From assembly GCF_044891285.1 (NCBI RefSeq), contig NZ_JAUIYO010000001.1, positions 611,241 to 675,240 of the forward strand: DNA of 64,000 nucleotides, given 5' to 3'. The notes beneath the pieces were generated by a model. It saw only the letters and a program-made list of their open reading frames with translations, had not been told where the DNA came from and made no database searches. Below, one piece after another: positions 1-8,585 of this stretch. Numbering within the stretch: position 1 is the stretch's first letter; the number at the start of each line of letters is the position of its first letter. The DNA is from Pseudobacillus lumedeiriae. Lineage in GTDB: Bacteria; Bacillota; Bacilli; Bacillales; Domibacillaceae. The position numbers and the translations under genes were made by a program.

Positions 1-9
1 GCGAATTAA

Positions 10-145
10 ACTCGCTTGTTGGCTTCCGCTATAGGCACTTGCTTTCCATGGACAGTCCGGGAGCCTCCTCGTCGCTATCGCTCCTTACGCTCCAATTAAC
101 AAAGAGGTAAAATCAACCATAGTCATTAACAAAGCCTTCATCAAA
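10..145 (+). repeat. Dispersed Bacillaceae intergenic repeat, copy 1 (long variant)
   Basis: The stretch shares the blocks TTGGCTTCCGCT, CACTTGCTTTCC, CGCTCCAATTAACAA and a trailing TAGTCATTAACA with copies near 20377, 22177, 37868 and 61507. It has about 45 extra bases in the middle compared with the short copies. It lies downstream of acsA, outside any gene. No coding potential is seen. The element resembles repeats common between genes in Bacillaceae, but the family was not checked. Confidence 0.55.
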
Positions 146-149
146 AATT

Positions 150-183
150 GGCTTTGAAACAACTAGTATAGTGTTTCAAAGCC
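150..183 (-). terminator. Rho-independent terminator of acsA
   Basis: Perfect 11-bp inverted repeat GGCTTTGAAAC / GTTTCAAAGCC around a 12-base loop. On the minus strand it is followed by AATTTTTG. It lies 18 bases past the acsA stop codon. Confidence 0.8.
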
Positions 184-200
184 GATCATCTCTTCGTGCG

Positions 201-1919
201 TTAATCCTCCATCGTTGATAAATCACCTGTCGGAAGATCCAGCTCCCACGCCTTCAAGACGCGGCGCATGATTTTTCCACTGCGCGTTTTTGGCAGCTTG
301 TCCCGGAATTCAATTTCGCGCGGTGCGGCATGAGCAGCGAGTCCTGTTTTTACAAATTGGCGAATGTCTTCTTTTAGCTCTTCTGTCGGCTCATATCCCT
401 CTTGGAGAGCGACAAATGCCTTAATAATTTCCCCGCGCACTGGATCTGGTTTGCCGATGACCCCAGCTTCGTTAACAGCTGGATGTTCGATGAGTTTGCT
501 CTCGACTTCAAACGGTCCTACCCGCTCCCCGGCTGTCATAATTACATCATCAACACGGCCTTGGAACCAGAAATAACCGTCCTCGTCCATATAAGCTGAA
601 TCTCCAGAGACATACCAATCACCAGGCATAAAGTAAGATTCATATTTTGCAGGATTGTTCCAAACAGCAGCCATCATGGCTGGCCAGCCTTTCTTAATGG
701 CAAGGTTCCCCATCCTGTTTGGAGGCAGCTCATTCCCACGATCATCCACAATCGCAGCTTGTACGCCTGGAACTGGTTTTCCCATAGATCCCGGACGAAT
801 ATCCATCGATGGATAATTACAAATAATGTGAGCACCCGTTTCCGTCATCCACCATGTATCATGAATACGGAGATTAAACACTTTCATCCCCCAGCGAATG
901 ACTTCCGGATTAAGCGGTTCACCTACGCTCAAGATATGGCGAAGTGAGCTTAAGTCAAACTTTTTCACCACTTCATCTCCCGCTCCCATTAACATGCGGA
1001 ACGCAGTCGGCGCACTGTACCAAATCGTCACTTTATAATCTTCAAGTGTTTGATACCATGTTTCCGGTTTAAAGCGTCCTCCAACAACGACATTAGTCGT
1101 TCCTGTCAGCCAAGGACCGAAAATACCATAGGATGTACCTGTAACCCAGCCTGGATCGGCCGTACACCAATAGACATCCTCTTCTTGTAAGTCAAGCACC
1201 CATTTAGCTGTCATATATTGCTGAACCATTGCCTGTTGTACGTGCAATACTCCCTTAGGCTTGCCTGTCGAGCCAGAAGTATAATGAAGGATCATGCCAT
1301 CATCAAGATTCATCCATTCGATATCAAACGATGCATCTGCTTCTTTCATTTTCTCTTTAAAATCTACGTATTTATCTCCCGCTGGTATATTGTCTCCAAC
1401 GAGAAAAATCGTTTGTAATTCAGGCAGATCTTTCACAGGTACGCGATCGAGCAGCTCAGGAGTCGTAATAAGCACCTTGGCTCCACTGTCCTCTAAACGG
1501 TCACGAACAGCCCCTTCCATAAAGGCTTCAAAAAGCGGACCGACAATCGCTCCCGCTTTGATTGTACCAAGTACAGCAAAATAGAGTTCCGGCGAACGAG
1601 GCATAAATACAAAAACCCTGTCTCCTTTTTCTACCCCTCCAGCTGTTTTTAGCACATTAGCTGCCTTATTCGTGTATTCCTTCATTTCCGCAAATGTATA
1701 TTTTTCATCTCGGCCGGCGTCTCTATAATAAAGAGCGACCTTTTGTCCGCGTTCAGATTCAGCATGGCGGTCAATCGCCTCATAAGCGATATTTACCTTG
1801 CCAGTTTCAGCCCAAGAAAAATGTTTTTCTGCTTCTTTCCAATCAAATGAAGCATATAGTTCGTCATAGTTTTTCAGATTATGCTTTCCTTCTTGTGCTG
1901 TCAGCGTTTCCAATTTCAT
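201..1919 (-). CDS. acsA: Acetyl-coenzyme A synthetase AcsA
   Basis: Cytoplasmic AMP-forming ligase that activates acetate to acetyl-CoA through acetyl-AMP. At 572 residues it has the full length of Bacillus AcsA. The P-loop-like motif YTSGSTGKPKG is at 213-223, the TWWMTETG adenylate motif at 355-362, and the C-terminal PKTRSGKIMRR motif places the catalytic lysine at position 549, the residue known in B. subtilis AcsA to be acetylated by AcuA. It is divergent from acuA-acuC, which encode the acetylase and deacetylase that control this enzyme. A GAGGGGG ribosome site precedes the ATG. A promoter with TTGTGA/TATAAT hexamers lies upstream. Confidence 0.97.
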   Translation of the reverse strand: MKLETLTAQEGKHNLKNYDELYASFDWKEAEKHFSWAETGKVNIAYEAIDRHAESERGQKVALYYRDAGRDEKYTFAEMKEYTNKAANVLKTAGGVEKGDRVFVFMPRSPELYFAVLGTIKAGAIVGPLFEAFMEGAVRDRLEDSGAKVLITTPELLDRVPVKDLPELQTIFLVGDNIPAGDKYVDFKEKMKEADASFDIEWMNLDDGMILHYTSGSTGKPKGVLHVQQAMVQQYMTAKWVLDLQEEDVYWCTADPGWVTGTSYGIFGPWLTGTTNVVVGGRFKPETWYQTLEDYKVTIWYSAPTAFRMLMGAGDEVVKKFDLSSLRHILSVGEPLNPEVIRWGMKVFNLRIHDTWWMTETGAHIICNYPSMDIRPGSMGKPVPGVQAAIVDDRGNELPPNRMGNLAIKKGWPAMMAAVWNNPAKYESYFMPGDWYVSGDSAYMDEDGYFWFQGRVDDVIMTAGERVGPFEVESKLIEHPAVNEAGVIGKPDPVRGEIIKAFVALQEGYEPTEELKEDIRQFVKTGLAAHAAPREIEFRDKLPKTRSGKIMRRVLKAWELDLPTGDLSTMED

Positions 1920-1956
1920 ATGACTGAATCCCCCTCATGTAAGTTTCTGTTATTTT

Positions 1957-1985
1957 ATTATATCGTAATTTGATAGTTTTCACAA
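1957..1985 (-). promoter_or_regulatory. Sigma-A type promoter of acsA, with a possible weak cre site
   Basis: Read on the minus strand, TTGTGA (1985-1980), a 17-base spacer and TATAAT (1962-1957). The overlapping sequence TGAAAACTATCAAA (1982-1969) resembles a CcpA cre site but lacks the central G and one flank base, so the operator part is only a suggestion. acsA is CcpA-repressed in B. subtilis and ccpA lies in this window. Confidence 0.5.
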
Positions 1986-2085
1986 TTTTGAAATAATCAT
2001 TCATTCTATGAATCTACCTGACTGCTTCAACGTTCATTCATTCTAAAAATTCAGTTAAAAAAGCTTTTTCTCATACGAATTTAGG

Positions 2086-2091
2086 TATAAT
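2086..2091 (+). promoter_or_regulatory. -10 element of the acuA operon
   Basis: A perfect TATAAT lies 33 bases before the acuA start. No good -35 hexamer is found at 17 bases, so the promoter may need an activator or be weak. In B. subtilis this operon is under CcpA control, but no convincing cre site is seen here. Confidence 0.45.
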
Positions 2092-2123
2092 ACAACTATG
2101 GAATGATCTAAGGCGGTGACGTA

Positions 2124-2756
2124 ATGGAACATAAAAAAGAATATCATTCGCAAGAAATAGAGACATCAGAGGGAACGATTGTCGTTGAAGGCCCTGTTTC
2201 TTCGGAAGCGTTGGCACATATGACGTTTCATGAAGGGCTGACCGCTTTCCGACAGCCAAAACAGCAGCACCAAGCGATCGTAGAAATTGCTGATCTTCCT
2301 GAAGGGCGCATTATTATTGCCCGAAGCGGCGATATAATCGTCGGCTACGTAACATACCTTTATCCTGACCCGCTCGAGAGATGGTCAGAAGCAAAGCTCG
2401 ACAATTTAATTGAACTGGGAGCAGTAGAAGTTGCTCCTCCTTATCGCGGCGCACAACTTGGCACCAGTATGATTAAACTGTCTATGCTTGATGGCATGAT
2501 GGAAAACTATATCATCATCACGACCGAATACTATTGGCACTGGGATTTAAAAGGAACCGGATTGAATGTATGGCAATATAGGAAAGTCATGGAAAGAATG
2601 ATGAACAGCGGCGGCTTAGAATGGTTTGCAACGGATGATCCCGAAATTAGCTCACATCCGGCTAACTGTTTGATGGCACGGATCGGCAGACATGTGGACC
2701 AGACATCGATTGAACGATTTGATCAAATCCGCTTTGTGAATCGTTTTATGTATTAA
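2124..2756 (+). CDS. acuA: Protein acetyltransferase AcuA (GNAT family)
   Basis: Cytoplasmic GNAT acetyltransferase that inactivates acetyl-CoA synthetase by acetylating its C-terminal lysine. The 210-residue length equals B. subtilis AcuA. The acetyl-CoA binding motif is YRGAQLGTS at about 107-115. The ATG follows an AAGGCGGTGACG ribosome site. It is the first gene of an operon whose second gene, acuB, is reduced to a remnant here, and acuC closes the operon. Its substrate AcsA is encoded divergently. Confidence 0.95.
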   Translation: MEHKKEYHSQEIETSEGTIVVEGPVSSEALAHMTFHEGLTAFRQPKQQHQAIVEIADLPEGRIIIARSGDIIVGYVTYLYPDPLERWSEAKLDNLIELGAVEVAPPYRGAQLGTSMIKLSMLDGMMENYIIITTEYYWHWDLKGTGLNVWQYRKVMERMMNSGGLEWFATDDPEISSHPANCLMARIGRHVDQTSIERFDQIRFVNRFMY

Positions 2757-2774
2757 CGAAGGGGGATGAATACA

Positions 2775-2888
2775 ATGATAGTAGAGCAAGTCCGTATGCA
2801 AATGATGAAGCCGGTCACAATGACTATTGATGTAAAGAAGAAAGGGCATACTGAACTGCGCTTGAATATGCCAGGCATGTTTTTATGA
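2775..2888 (+). pseudogene. acuB: Remnant of acuB (internally deleted)
   Basis: A 37-codon reading frame starts with a good GAAGGGGG ribosome site and begins MIVEQVRMQMMKPVT, like the N-terminus of AcuB (MIVEQIM..., from memory). It ends LNMPGMFL and its TGA overlaps the acuC ATG as ATGA. AcuB normally has about 210 residues with two CBS domains and an ACT domain, all missing here. The simplest reading is an internal deletion that kept both gene ends and the coupling to acuC. It could still be translated as a short peptide. That the last residues come from the AcuB C-terminus is inferred. Confidence 0.65.
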
Positions 2889-4048
2889 AAAAAGAAGCAA
2901 TATTCGTCTATTCTGATCAGCTGCTTTCTTATAAATTTTCCAAAGATCATCCTTTTAACCAATTCCGGCTTACGTTAACGATTGACTTGCTAAAAAAAAT
3001 GGATCGAATTCAAGACAGCGACATGATTCTTCCTCGTATGGCTTCGAGTGAAGAATTGCAGCTTATTCATCATGCTGCCTACATAGAGGCCGTTCACAAA
3101 GCAGGCAAGGGAGAATTGGCTCTTGATATCGCCGAAGGATACGGCCTCGGGACAGAGGATACACCGATATTCAAAGACATGCATGAAGCAAGCTCCTTCC
3201 TTGTCGGCGGCACACTGACAGCTGCAGACTGGGTGATGCAAGAAAAAGCAGCGCACGCCTTACATATAGGCGGCGGGCTTCACCATGGCTTTCGCGGCAA
3301 AGCAGCAGGCTTTTGCATTTATAATGACAGCTCCGTTGCCATTAAATATTTGCAGGAGAAGTATCACGCAAGGGTCCTATACATTGACACGGATGCCCAT
3401 CATGGCGATGGCGTACAATGGGCCTTTTATGATGATCCGGACGTATGCACCTTTTCTATCCACGAAACGGGGCGCTACCTGTTTCCTGGGACAGGAACGG
3501 TTCATGAACGCGGTCAAGGAAAAGGGTACGGTTTTTCATTCAACCTCCCTTTAGACGCGTTTACCGAAGATGATTCCTGGCTCGAATCTTATGAAACAGC
3601 TGTATGGGAAATAGCTGATTTTTTCAAACCAGATGTCATCTTGACTCAAAATGGAGCTGACGCCCACTTTTATGATCCGCTCACCCACTTATCCGTCACG
3701 ATGAAGACGTATCGGCGCATTCCTGAAATTGCTCATCAAATCGCCCATAAATACTGCGACGGGCGCTGGATCGCTGTCGGGGGAGGCGGTTATGACATAT
3801 GGCGGGTCGTTCCACGGGCCTGGGCGTATATTTGGCTTGTCATGACCAATCAATCCAATGTATCTGGCCCTCTGCCAGCAGAGTGGCTGAAACATTGGAG
3901 TGCTAAATCACCCGTGCAGCTGCCTAAAGAATGGGATGATCCTATAGGAGCATATCCCGCTATTCCACGTAAACAAGAAATCGAAGAACAAAACCGTTTA
4001 ACGATGGAAAAAATGTTATACCCGCTTCGCCAGCAGAAAAAAGGTTGA
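2885..4048 (+). CDS. acuC: Histone-deacetylase-like protein AcuC
   Basis: Zinc-dependent class I HDAC-fold enzyme, 387 residues as in B. subtilis, known to remove the acetyl group that AcuA places on acetyl-CoA synthetase. Visible motifs are the tandem histidines in GGGLHHGF (129-136), the DTDAHHGDG metal site (D170 and H172 as ligands) and a later aspartate in QNGADAHF. The ATG overlaps the stop of the acuB remnant, so translation is probably coupled. A strong bidirectional terminator overlaps its end and serves motS from the other side. Confidence 0.95.
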   Translation: MKKEAIFVYSDQLLSYKFSKDHPFNQFRLTLTIDLLKKMDRIQDSDMILPRMASSEELQLIHHAAYIEAVHKAGKGELALDIAEGYGLGTEDTPIFKDMHEASSFLVGGTLTAADWVMQEKAAHALHIGGGLHHGFRGKAAGFCIYNDSSVAIKYLQEKYHARVLYIDTDAHHGDGVQWAFYDDPDVCTFSIHETGRYLFPGTGTVHERGQGKGYGFSFNLPLDAFTEDDSWLESYETAVWEIADFFKPDVILTQNGADAHFYDPLTHLSVTMKTYRRIPEIAHQIAHKYCDGRWIAVGGGGYDIWRVVPRAWAYIWLVMTNQSNVSGPLPAEWLKHWSAKSPVQLPKEWDDPIGAYPAIPRKQEIEEQNRLTMEKMLYPLRQQKKG

Positions 4049-4076
4049 CTCTAAATCAAAGAGTCAACCTTTTTTT
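4037..4076. terminator. Bidirectional terminator between acuC and motS
   Basis: AAAAAAGGTTGACTC and GAGTCAACCTTTTTT form a perfect stem around TAAATCAAA. Runs of A and T on the two sides allow termination from either strand. It overlaps the acuC stop and the motS end. Confidence 0.9.
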
Positions 4077-4794
4077 ATTCTTTATAAGTCGGGTCAGAGA
4101 TAACAATTTGTACCCTGCGGTTTTTTTGCATATTTTCCTCCGTCGTGTTCGGAACGAGCGGACGTGTATCACCATGGCCAACAGCGATAAACCGTTCAGG
4201 TTCGAGACCAATATCATCAATAAAAAAACGGATCACACTCGTTGCACGCGCGCTGGACAATTCCCAGTTAGATGGATAAATAGAATTTTTAATCGGGCGA
4301 TTATCGGTGTGCCCCTCCACTTTCACCAGGTTAGGCATCGCTTTAAGCAGCTTGCCCGTTTTCTCTAAAAAGGGATAAGCCTCCTGGAGCACGACAGCAT
4401 CTCCCGTACTAAACACAATCTGCTCCTGCAAAACGAGCACGACTCCCCGTTCATTTCTGATAGCTGCTGCTGTATCTTCCAGTTTATTTTCCTCTAGATA
4501 CTTTTGCACTTCTTTGGCAAGCTGATCGAGGGATTGTTCATTTTTATTCACTTCTTCTTTATTCATTTTGGGTGACGGGTATTCTCCAGGGACGATGGAA
4601 TCATTCGTCTCAAAAACCCCTTGCGTATTAAATGATTGAGCGATCGATTTAAACTTGATCATATCAATTTGCGACATAGAAAAAAGTAAAATAAAAAACA
4701 CTAACACGAGCGTCACAAGATCGGCAAAGGTTACCATCCACTTCGGAGACCCTTTTTGTGCCGGCTTGCGGGAAGAGCGGCGCCTGCTGATCAT
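4075..4794 (-). CDS. motS: Flagellar motor stator protein MotS (MotB family)
   Basis: 239-residue stator subunit with a short basic N-terminus, one membrane segment at about 24-42 and an OmpA-like peptidoglycan-binding domain at about 150-235 (VEGHTDNRPI, NWELSSARA). Asp25 in MVTFADLV is the expected ion-binding residue. The pair downstream of ccpA corresponds to motPS (ytxDE), the sodium-type stator, rather than motAB. Its start overlaps the motP stop as ATGA. Confidence 0.93.
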   Translation of the reverse strand: MISRRRSSRKPAQKGSPKWMVTFADLVTLVLVFFILLFSMSQIDMIKFKSIAQSFNTQGVFETNDSIVPGEYPSPKMNKEEVNKNEQSLDQLAKEVQKYLEENKLEDTAAAIRNERGVVLVLQEQIVFSTGDAVVLQEAYPFLEKTGKLLKAMPNLVKVEGHTDNRPIKNSIYPSNWELSSARATSVIRFFIDDIGLEPERFIAVGHGDTRPLVPNTTEENMQKNRRVQIVISDPTYKE

Positions 4795-5600
4795 ACTTCT
4801 GCCGCCTCACTTGCCGCCAATGCTGCTTTTACTTTCCTCTTATCTCCAGCTGAAAATGCCTGCAGCTTCTCTCGAAGGATGTTCGGATTTTGCCCCGACT
4901 GCACACCGACAACACCTTCAATAATGATTTCACGAAAAAATACTTCTTTTTCCGTTTTCAATTCCAACTTTGCAGCCATCGGCAAAAAGACAAGGTTAGC
5001 AAGCAATGAACCGTAAAGAGTAGTTAACAGAGCTACAGCCATATTCGGACCAAGCGAAGTCGGATCATCTAAGTTTTTCAGCATGAGTACAAGACCGATC
5101 AATGTACCGATCATTCCCCAGGCTGGTGCGTAATCGCCCGCCTTTTCCAACATGCTTCGCTTCTTTCTATGGCGCTCTTCTAAAGCAATAATCTCAGCAT
5201 TCATAATATCAACAAGCATCTCTTGCTCAAGGCCATCGATCGCTAACAGCATTCCCTTTTTTAAAAACTTGTTGTCTTCTTGTGCTAATTCACTTTCAAG
5301 TGTCAGCAATCCTTCCCGCCGCGCTTTTTCAGACAGCTCGACAAACCGTTGAATGAGCGCTTCTAAATCCATTTCCTCTTCACGAAACGCTTGTTTCACA
5401 ACGGTGAACAACTGCTTGATCTCGCTCAATGGAAAGTTGATCAATAACCCCGCTGTCAGACCGCCGAAAACGATCAAAGTCGACGGCAAATGGATGAATG
5501 AAGCAAAGCCATCCATGCCGCCGCTCGTCAAAACAGCAAAGGCTAACAAAGCAATCCCCACAACGATACCAATCGGTGTCAATGCATCGAACTTTTTCAT
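4791..5600 (-). CDS. motP: Flagellar motor stator protein MotP (MotA family)
   Basis: Polytopic stator subunit of about 269 residues that forms the ion channel with MotS. Hydrophobic segments near the N-terminus and around the middle, and the motif DYAPAWGMIGTLIGLV, are typical of MotA/MotP. The start at 5600 (MKKFDALTP) is chosen because GGGAGGAAAG stands just before it; the frame is open 18 codons further but without a ribosome site. It lies downstream of ccpA with a gap of about 125 bases. Confidence 0.93.
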   Translation of the reverse strand: MKKFDALTPIGIVVGIALLAFAVLTSGGMDGFASFIHLPSTLIVFGGLTAGLLINFPLSEIKQLFTVVKQAFREEEMDLEALIQRFVELSEKARREGLLTLESELAQEDNKFLKKGMLLAIDGLEQEMLVDIMNAEIIALEERHRKKRSMLEKAGDYAPAWGMIGTLIGLVLMLKNLDDPTSLGPNMAVALLTTLYGSLLANLVFLPMAAKLELKTEKEVFFREIIIEGVVGVQSGQNPNILREKLQAFSAGDKRKVKAALAASEAAEV

Positions 5601-5725
5601 CTTTCCTCCCCTACTCTCTGACAAACAAATCCCGGGCTGCTGACAAATCTCCACTTTTTTATGAGCCCGAGGGTGTCTAAAATAGACTTGAAATTCGTCT
5701 TATATGTTTAGTATCGGAGGAAAGG

Positions 5726-6721
5726 TTATTTTGTTGACCCTCTTTTTTCAATTCGGTGAGGCAGGACAACATTTGGGCTTTCAACTTCTTCTTTATTCAT
5801 GTATTTCGTTAATAATCTCATAGCAACAGCCCCAATATCATATAGAGGCTGCACGACAGATGTCAGCTGTGGCCGCACCATCAAAGCGAGTCTAGAGCTG
5901 TCAAAGCTGATTACCTCAAGTTCCTCTGGAATGTTCACACCGCTGTCCTGAGCGCCATGAATGACACCGAGAGCCATTTCATCATTATTGACAAACACAG
6001 CCGTCGGTCTTACTTCCGCCTCCTGAAGTTTGTGCCACGCTTCGATTCCAGAATCATACGTATAATCCCCTTCCACAAGGAGATCATCCGCTGCCGGCAA
6101 ATCGAACGAGGCAAGTGCGTCTCTATAACCGTTTAGTGCGTGTTGATTGGTCGTATCATGCAATGGACTGGCAACAAAAGCAATATGTTGATGACCTTTT
6201 TCCGCCAGCATACTAACGGCATCCACTGCTGCTTCCCTGTAATCAATATTAACGGATGGAATACGGCCTGCGGATTCTACAGAGCCTGCCAGCACAACAG
6301 GAACAGGAGAACGTTCAAATTCTTCCACATGCTCCTTTGTAATTTGTCCGCCCATAAAGACAAGTCCGTCTACTTGCTTGCCAAGCATTGTATGGATTAA
6401 GCGCATTTCTTTATCTGCATTTTGGTCAGAGTTGCTTAAAATAATATTGTATTTATACATTGTCGCAATATCTTCAATGCCCCGCGCAAGCTCCGCATAG
6501 AAAATATTTGAGATATCAGGGATAATGACACCGACCGTTGTCGTTTTTTTACTAGCAAGTCCGCGGGCAACTGCATTTGGACGATAGCCCAGCCTCTCAA
6601 TTACTTCAAGCACTTTTTTTCGTGTAGCTGGTTTCACATTTGGATTTCCATTCACTACACGGGAAACGGTAGCCATAGAAACACTTGCTTCTCGTGCTAC
6701 ATCATAGATCGTTACATTCAT
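5726..6721 (-). CDS. ccpA: Catabolite control protein A
   Basis: LacI-family regulator of 331 residues that binds cre sites with HPr-Ser46-P and controls carbon catabolite repression. The N-terminal helix-turn-helix (IYDVAREASVSMATVSRVV, hinge YRPNAVARGLA) is followed by a periplasmic-binding-protein-like domain. A GAAGGAGAAG ribosome site precedes the ATG. Its position between aroA and motPS, near acsA and acuA, is as in B. subtilis. acsA, acuA and pckA in this window are part of the metabolism it governs. Confidence 0.97.
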   Translation of the reverse strand: MNVTIYDVAREASVSMATVSRVVNGNPNVKPATRKKVLEVIERLGYRPNAVARGLASKKTTTVGVIIPDISNIFYAELARGIEDIATMYKYNIILSNSDQNADKEMRLIHTMLGKQVDGLVFMGGQITKEHVEEFERSPVPVVLAGSVESAGRIPSVNIDYREAAVDAVSMLAEKGHQHIAFVASPLHDTTNQHALNGYRDALASFDLPAADDLLVEGDYTYDSGIEAWHKLQEAEVRPTAVFVNNDEMALGVIHGAQDSGVNIPEELEVISFDSSRLALMVRPQLTSVVQPLYDIGAVAMRLLTKYMNKEEVESPNVVLPHRIEKRGSTK

Positions 6722-6765
6722 TTTTATCTCTTCTCCTTCACATTAGCATCTATCTCTATCTTAAC

Positions 6766-6794
6766 AAAAAAAACTCCTGTGAATACACAGGAGT
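6766..6794 (-). terminator. Terminator of aroA
   Basis: ACTCCTGTG-aata-CACAGGAGT forms a 9-bp hairpin at 6773-6794, followed on the minus strand by eight T residues. It separates aroA from ccpA and overlaps the aroA 3' end. Confidence 0.9.
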
Positions 6795-7870
6795 CACGCT
6801 TTTACAGGAATAGATCGAAGAACTTCACTGTAAAATTCATTAAATTGTTGCAAATTCATTTGCTGAGCAGAATCAGAAAGGGCTACTGCTGGATCTGGAT
6901 GTACCTCAGCCATTACTCCATCCGCTCCAATAGCAAGTGCTGCTTTTGCTGTTGGAATTAATAAATCACGGCGTCCTGTCGAATGTGTAACGTCAACAAG
7001 AACCGGCAAGTGAGTTTCCTGTTTTAAAATCGGTACAGCTGAAATATCTAGTGTATTGCGTGTAGCACGCTCGTACGTGCGGATGCCGCGCTCGCAAAGG
7101 ATAATTTGATCATTTCCGCGGGAAATAATGTATTCCGCTGCATTAATGAACTCTTCAATGGTTGCAGCAAGACCTCGTTTTAATAATACCGGTTTTTTCA
7201 CATCACCGGCTGCTTTTAACAACTCAAAGTTCTGCATATTGCGGGCACCGATTTGAATCACGTCAATGTAATCGCAAGCAAGCTCTACATCAGCTGGATT
7301 TACAATTTCGCTCACAACTCCAAGGTTGTACTCATCTGCCACTTTCTTTAAGATTTTCAAGCCTTCTACGCCAAGACCTTGGAAATCATATGGAGAAGTA
7401 CGCGGTTTGAATGCGCCTCCGCGGATTAATTTTAATCCTTTATCTTTAATGGCCTGTGCCACTTCTGCTACTTGTTCATAAGACTCTACTGCACACGGTC
7501 CAAATACAAATGTTGGTACACCGTCTCCCACTTTTTCGCCGCGAATGTCAACAATTGTGTCTTCTGGCTTTTTCTTACGGGAAACAAGAAGTGCTTTGCG
7601 GTGATCGTCTTGCTGTAATTCCAATCCTGCTTTAAAAATCTCCTTGAACAAATGCTCGATCGTCGAATTTTCAAACGGACCGTTGTTGCTTTCAACAATC
7701 CCATTCAGCATTGCTCTTTCGCGGACAGGATCGTAACGATTGACACCTTGTTTTTCTTTCACACGCCCAATCTCCTGTACAAGCTCGGCACGCTCACTAA
7801 TAAGATTTAGAAGTTCTACGTTTATTTCGTCAACACGTTGTCTTAACTGATCTAATCCTTGGTTACTCAC
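6794..7870 (-). CDS. aroA: Bifunctional chorismate mutase / DAHP synthase
   Basis: Catalyses the first step of aromatic synthesis (phosphoenolpyruvate plus erythrose 4-phosphate to DAHP). The N-terminal AroQ-type chorismate mutase domain (about 1-90) acts as the regulatory module, and the DAHP synthase domain fills the rest (GPCAVESYEQ, RGGAFKPRTSPY, DVTHSTGRRDLL). The GTG at 7870 gives 358 residues, the length of B. subtilis AroA, with GGAAGG upstream; an ATG three codons earlier overlaps the ribosome site. A promoter is seen about 140 bases upstream. Confidence 0.95.
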   Translation of the reverse strand: MSNQGLDQLRQRVDEINVELLNLISERAELVQEIGRVKEKQGVNRYDPVRERAMLNGIVESNNGPFENSTIEHLFKEIFKAGLELQQDDHRKALLVSRKKKPEDTIVDIRGEKVGDGVPTFVFGPCAVESYEQVAEVAQAIKDKGLKLIRGGAFKPRTSPYDFQGLGVEGLKILKKVADEYNLGVVSEIVNPADVELACDYIDVIQIGARNMQNFELLKAAGDVKKPVLLKRGLAATIEEFINAAEYIISRGNDQIILCERGIRTYERATRNTLDISAVPILKQETHLPVLVDVTHSTGRRDLLIPTAKAALAIGADGVMAEVHPDPAVALSDSAQQMNLQQFNEFYSEVLRSIPVKA

Positions 7871-8006
7871 AATCATCATCCTTCCGCTTTAATGGTGTCT
7901 ACAATTCCTAATCATTAACTGTTATTTTTCTCTATTTGAGCGTCCATCTTTCGTCATTTGAAAGAGTGGTACAAGAGAGAAACAATCATTTGTAATATTA
8001 GGGATT

Positions 8007-8035
8007 ATTATAAAACAAACATTCTGAAATGTCAC
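8007..8035 (-). promoter_or_regulatory. Sigma-A type promoter of aroA
   Basis: On the minus strand GTGACA (8035-8030), a 17-base spacer and a perfect TATAAT (8012-8007). This leaves a leader of about 130 bases before aroA, in which no clear structure was recognised. The rest of the 7880-8150 gap is AT-rich and holds no gene. Confidence 0.6.
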
Positions 8036-8087
8036 GAATATTTTTCTTTATTTATTAGACGCTTTTAAGCGTTAAAGTAAAAAAGTG

Positions 8088-8135
8088 AAAAATAACGGCT
8101 AAAAAGGCTTCATTCTTCCTCTTCGGCCGTTCCTT
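8088..8135 (-). terminator. Possible terminator of ytxJ
   Basis: AACGGC and GCCGTT arms flank a region with a second weak stem. On the minus strand ATTTTTC follows. The stem is short and the loop long, so this is uncertain. Confidence 0.35.
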
Positions 8136-8154
8136 TTCTATAGACTTCACAGGA

Positions 8155-8475
8155 TTAAAAACCTGCTTGTTTTAGCTGCTCCCCCGTGATTTTCCAATGT
8201 GACTCATGCCAGACAGGCTGTCCATTCTCAAACAAAAAGGCTTGAGGAGATTGATGAATAACATTGTATTTTTCTGCAATGTAATTAGACAGCTCTCTTG
8301 AATCCTGTACCGCTAAATAATAGCCTTTTTCATTCGGGTGTTCATCCAAAAAAGCCTCGTATTCAGCAAACGCGCTAGCACTCACAGGACAAGTCGTGCT
8401 ATGTTTCAAAAAAAAGAAACGCTTATTTTCTTCCATCAATTTTTCAAAATCGGCAACTAAATGAACCTTTTCCAC
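8155..8475 (-). CDS. ytxJ: Bacillithiol-system redox protein YtxJ (BrxC)
   Basis: Small thioredoxin-fold protein of about 106 residues, a monothiol bacilliredoxin. The active-site motif is TCPVS (STTCPVSASAF), with the cis-proline in SPQAFLF. A GTG at 8475 is chosen because AAAGGTG precedes it by a normal spacing; an in-frame GTG three codons earlier lies inside that site. It follows ytxG-ytxH, the same order as in B. subtilis, although a terminator stands between ytxH and ytxJ, so only part of the message would reach it unless it has its own promoter. Confidence 0.88.
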   Translation of the reverse strand: MEKVHLVADFEKLMEENKRFFFLKHSTTCPVSASAFAEYEAFLDEHPNEKGYYLAVQDSRELSNYIAEKYNVIHQSPQAFLFENGQPVWHESHWKITGEQLKQAGF

Positions 8476-8525
8476 AAGAATCACCTTTCTAGTTTGAACT
8501 TAGTAAATAAAAGAATTTTTGATCC

Positions 8526-8550
8526 AAAAAACAGCGGGTTGTCCCGCTGT
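8526..8550 (-). terminator. Terminator after ytxH
   Basis: ACAGCGGG-ttgt-CCCGCTGT hairpin followed on the minus strand by six T residues. It lies between ytxH and ytxJ. Confidence 0.85.
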
Positions 8551-8585
8551 TCCGGATAATACACAAAGTCTATGAAAAACTCTTA

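Noticed and set aside
2020..2040. Possible cre site before acuA (TTCAACGTTCATTCA)
   Set aside because: The core CG is present, but most conserved flank positions disagree with the cre consensus.
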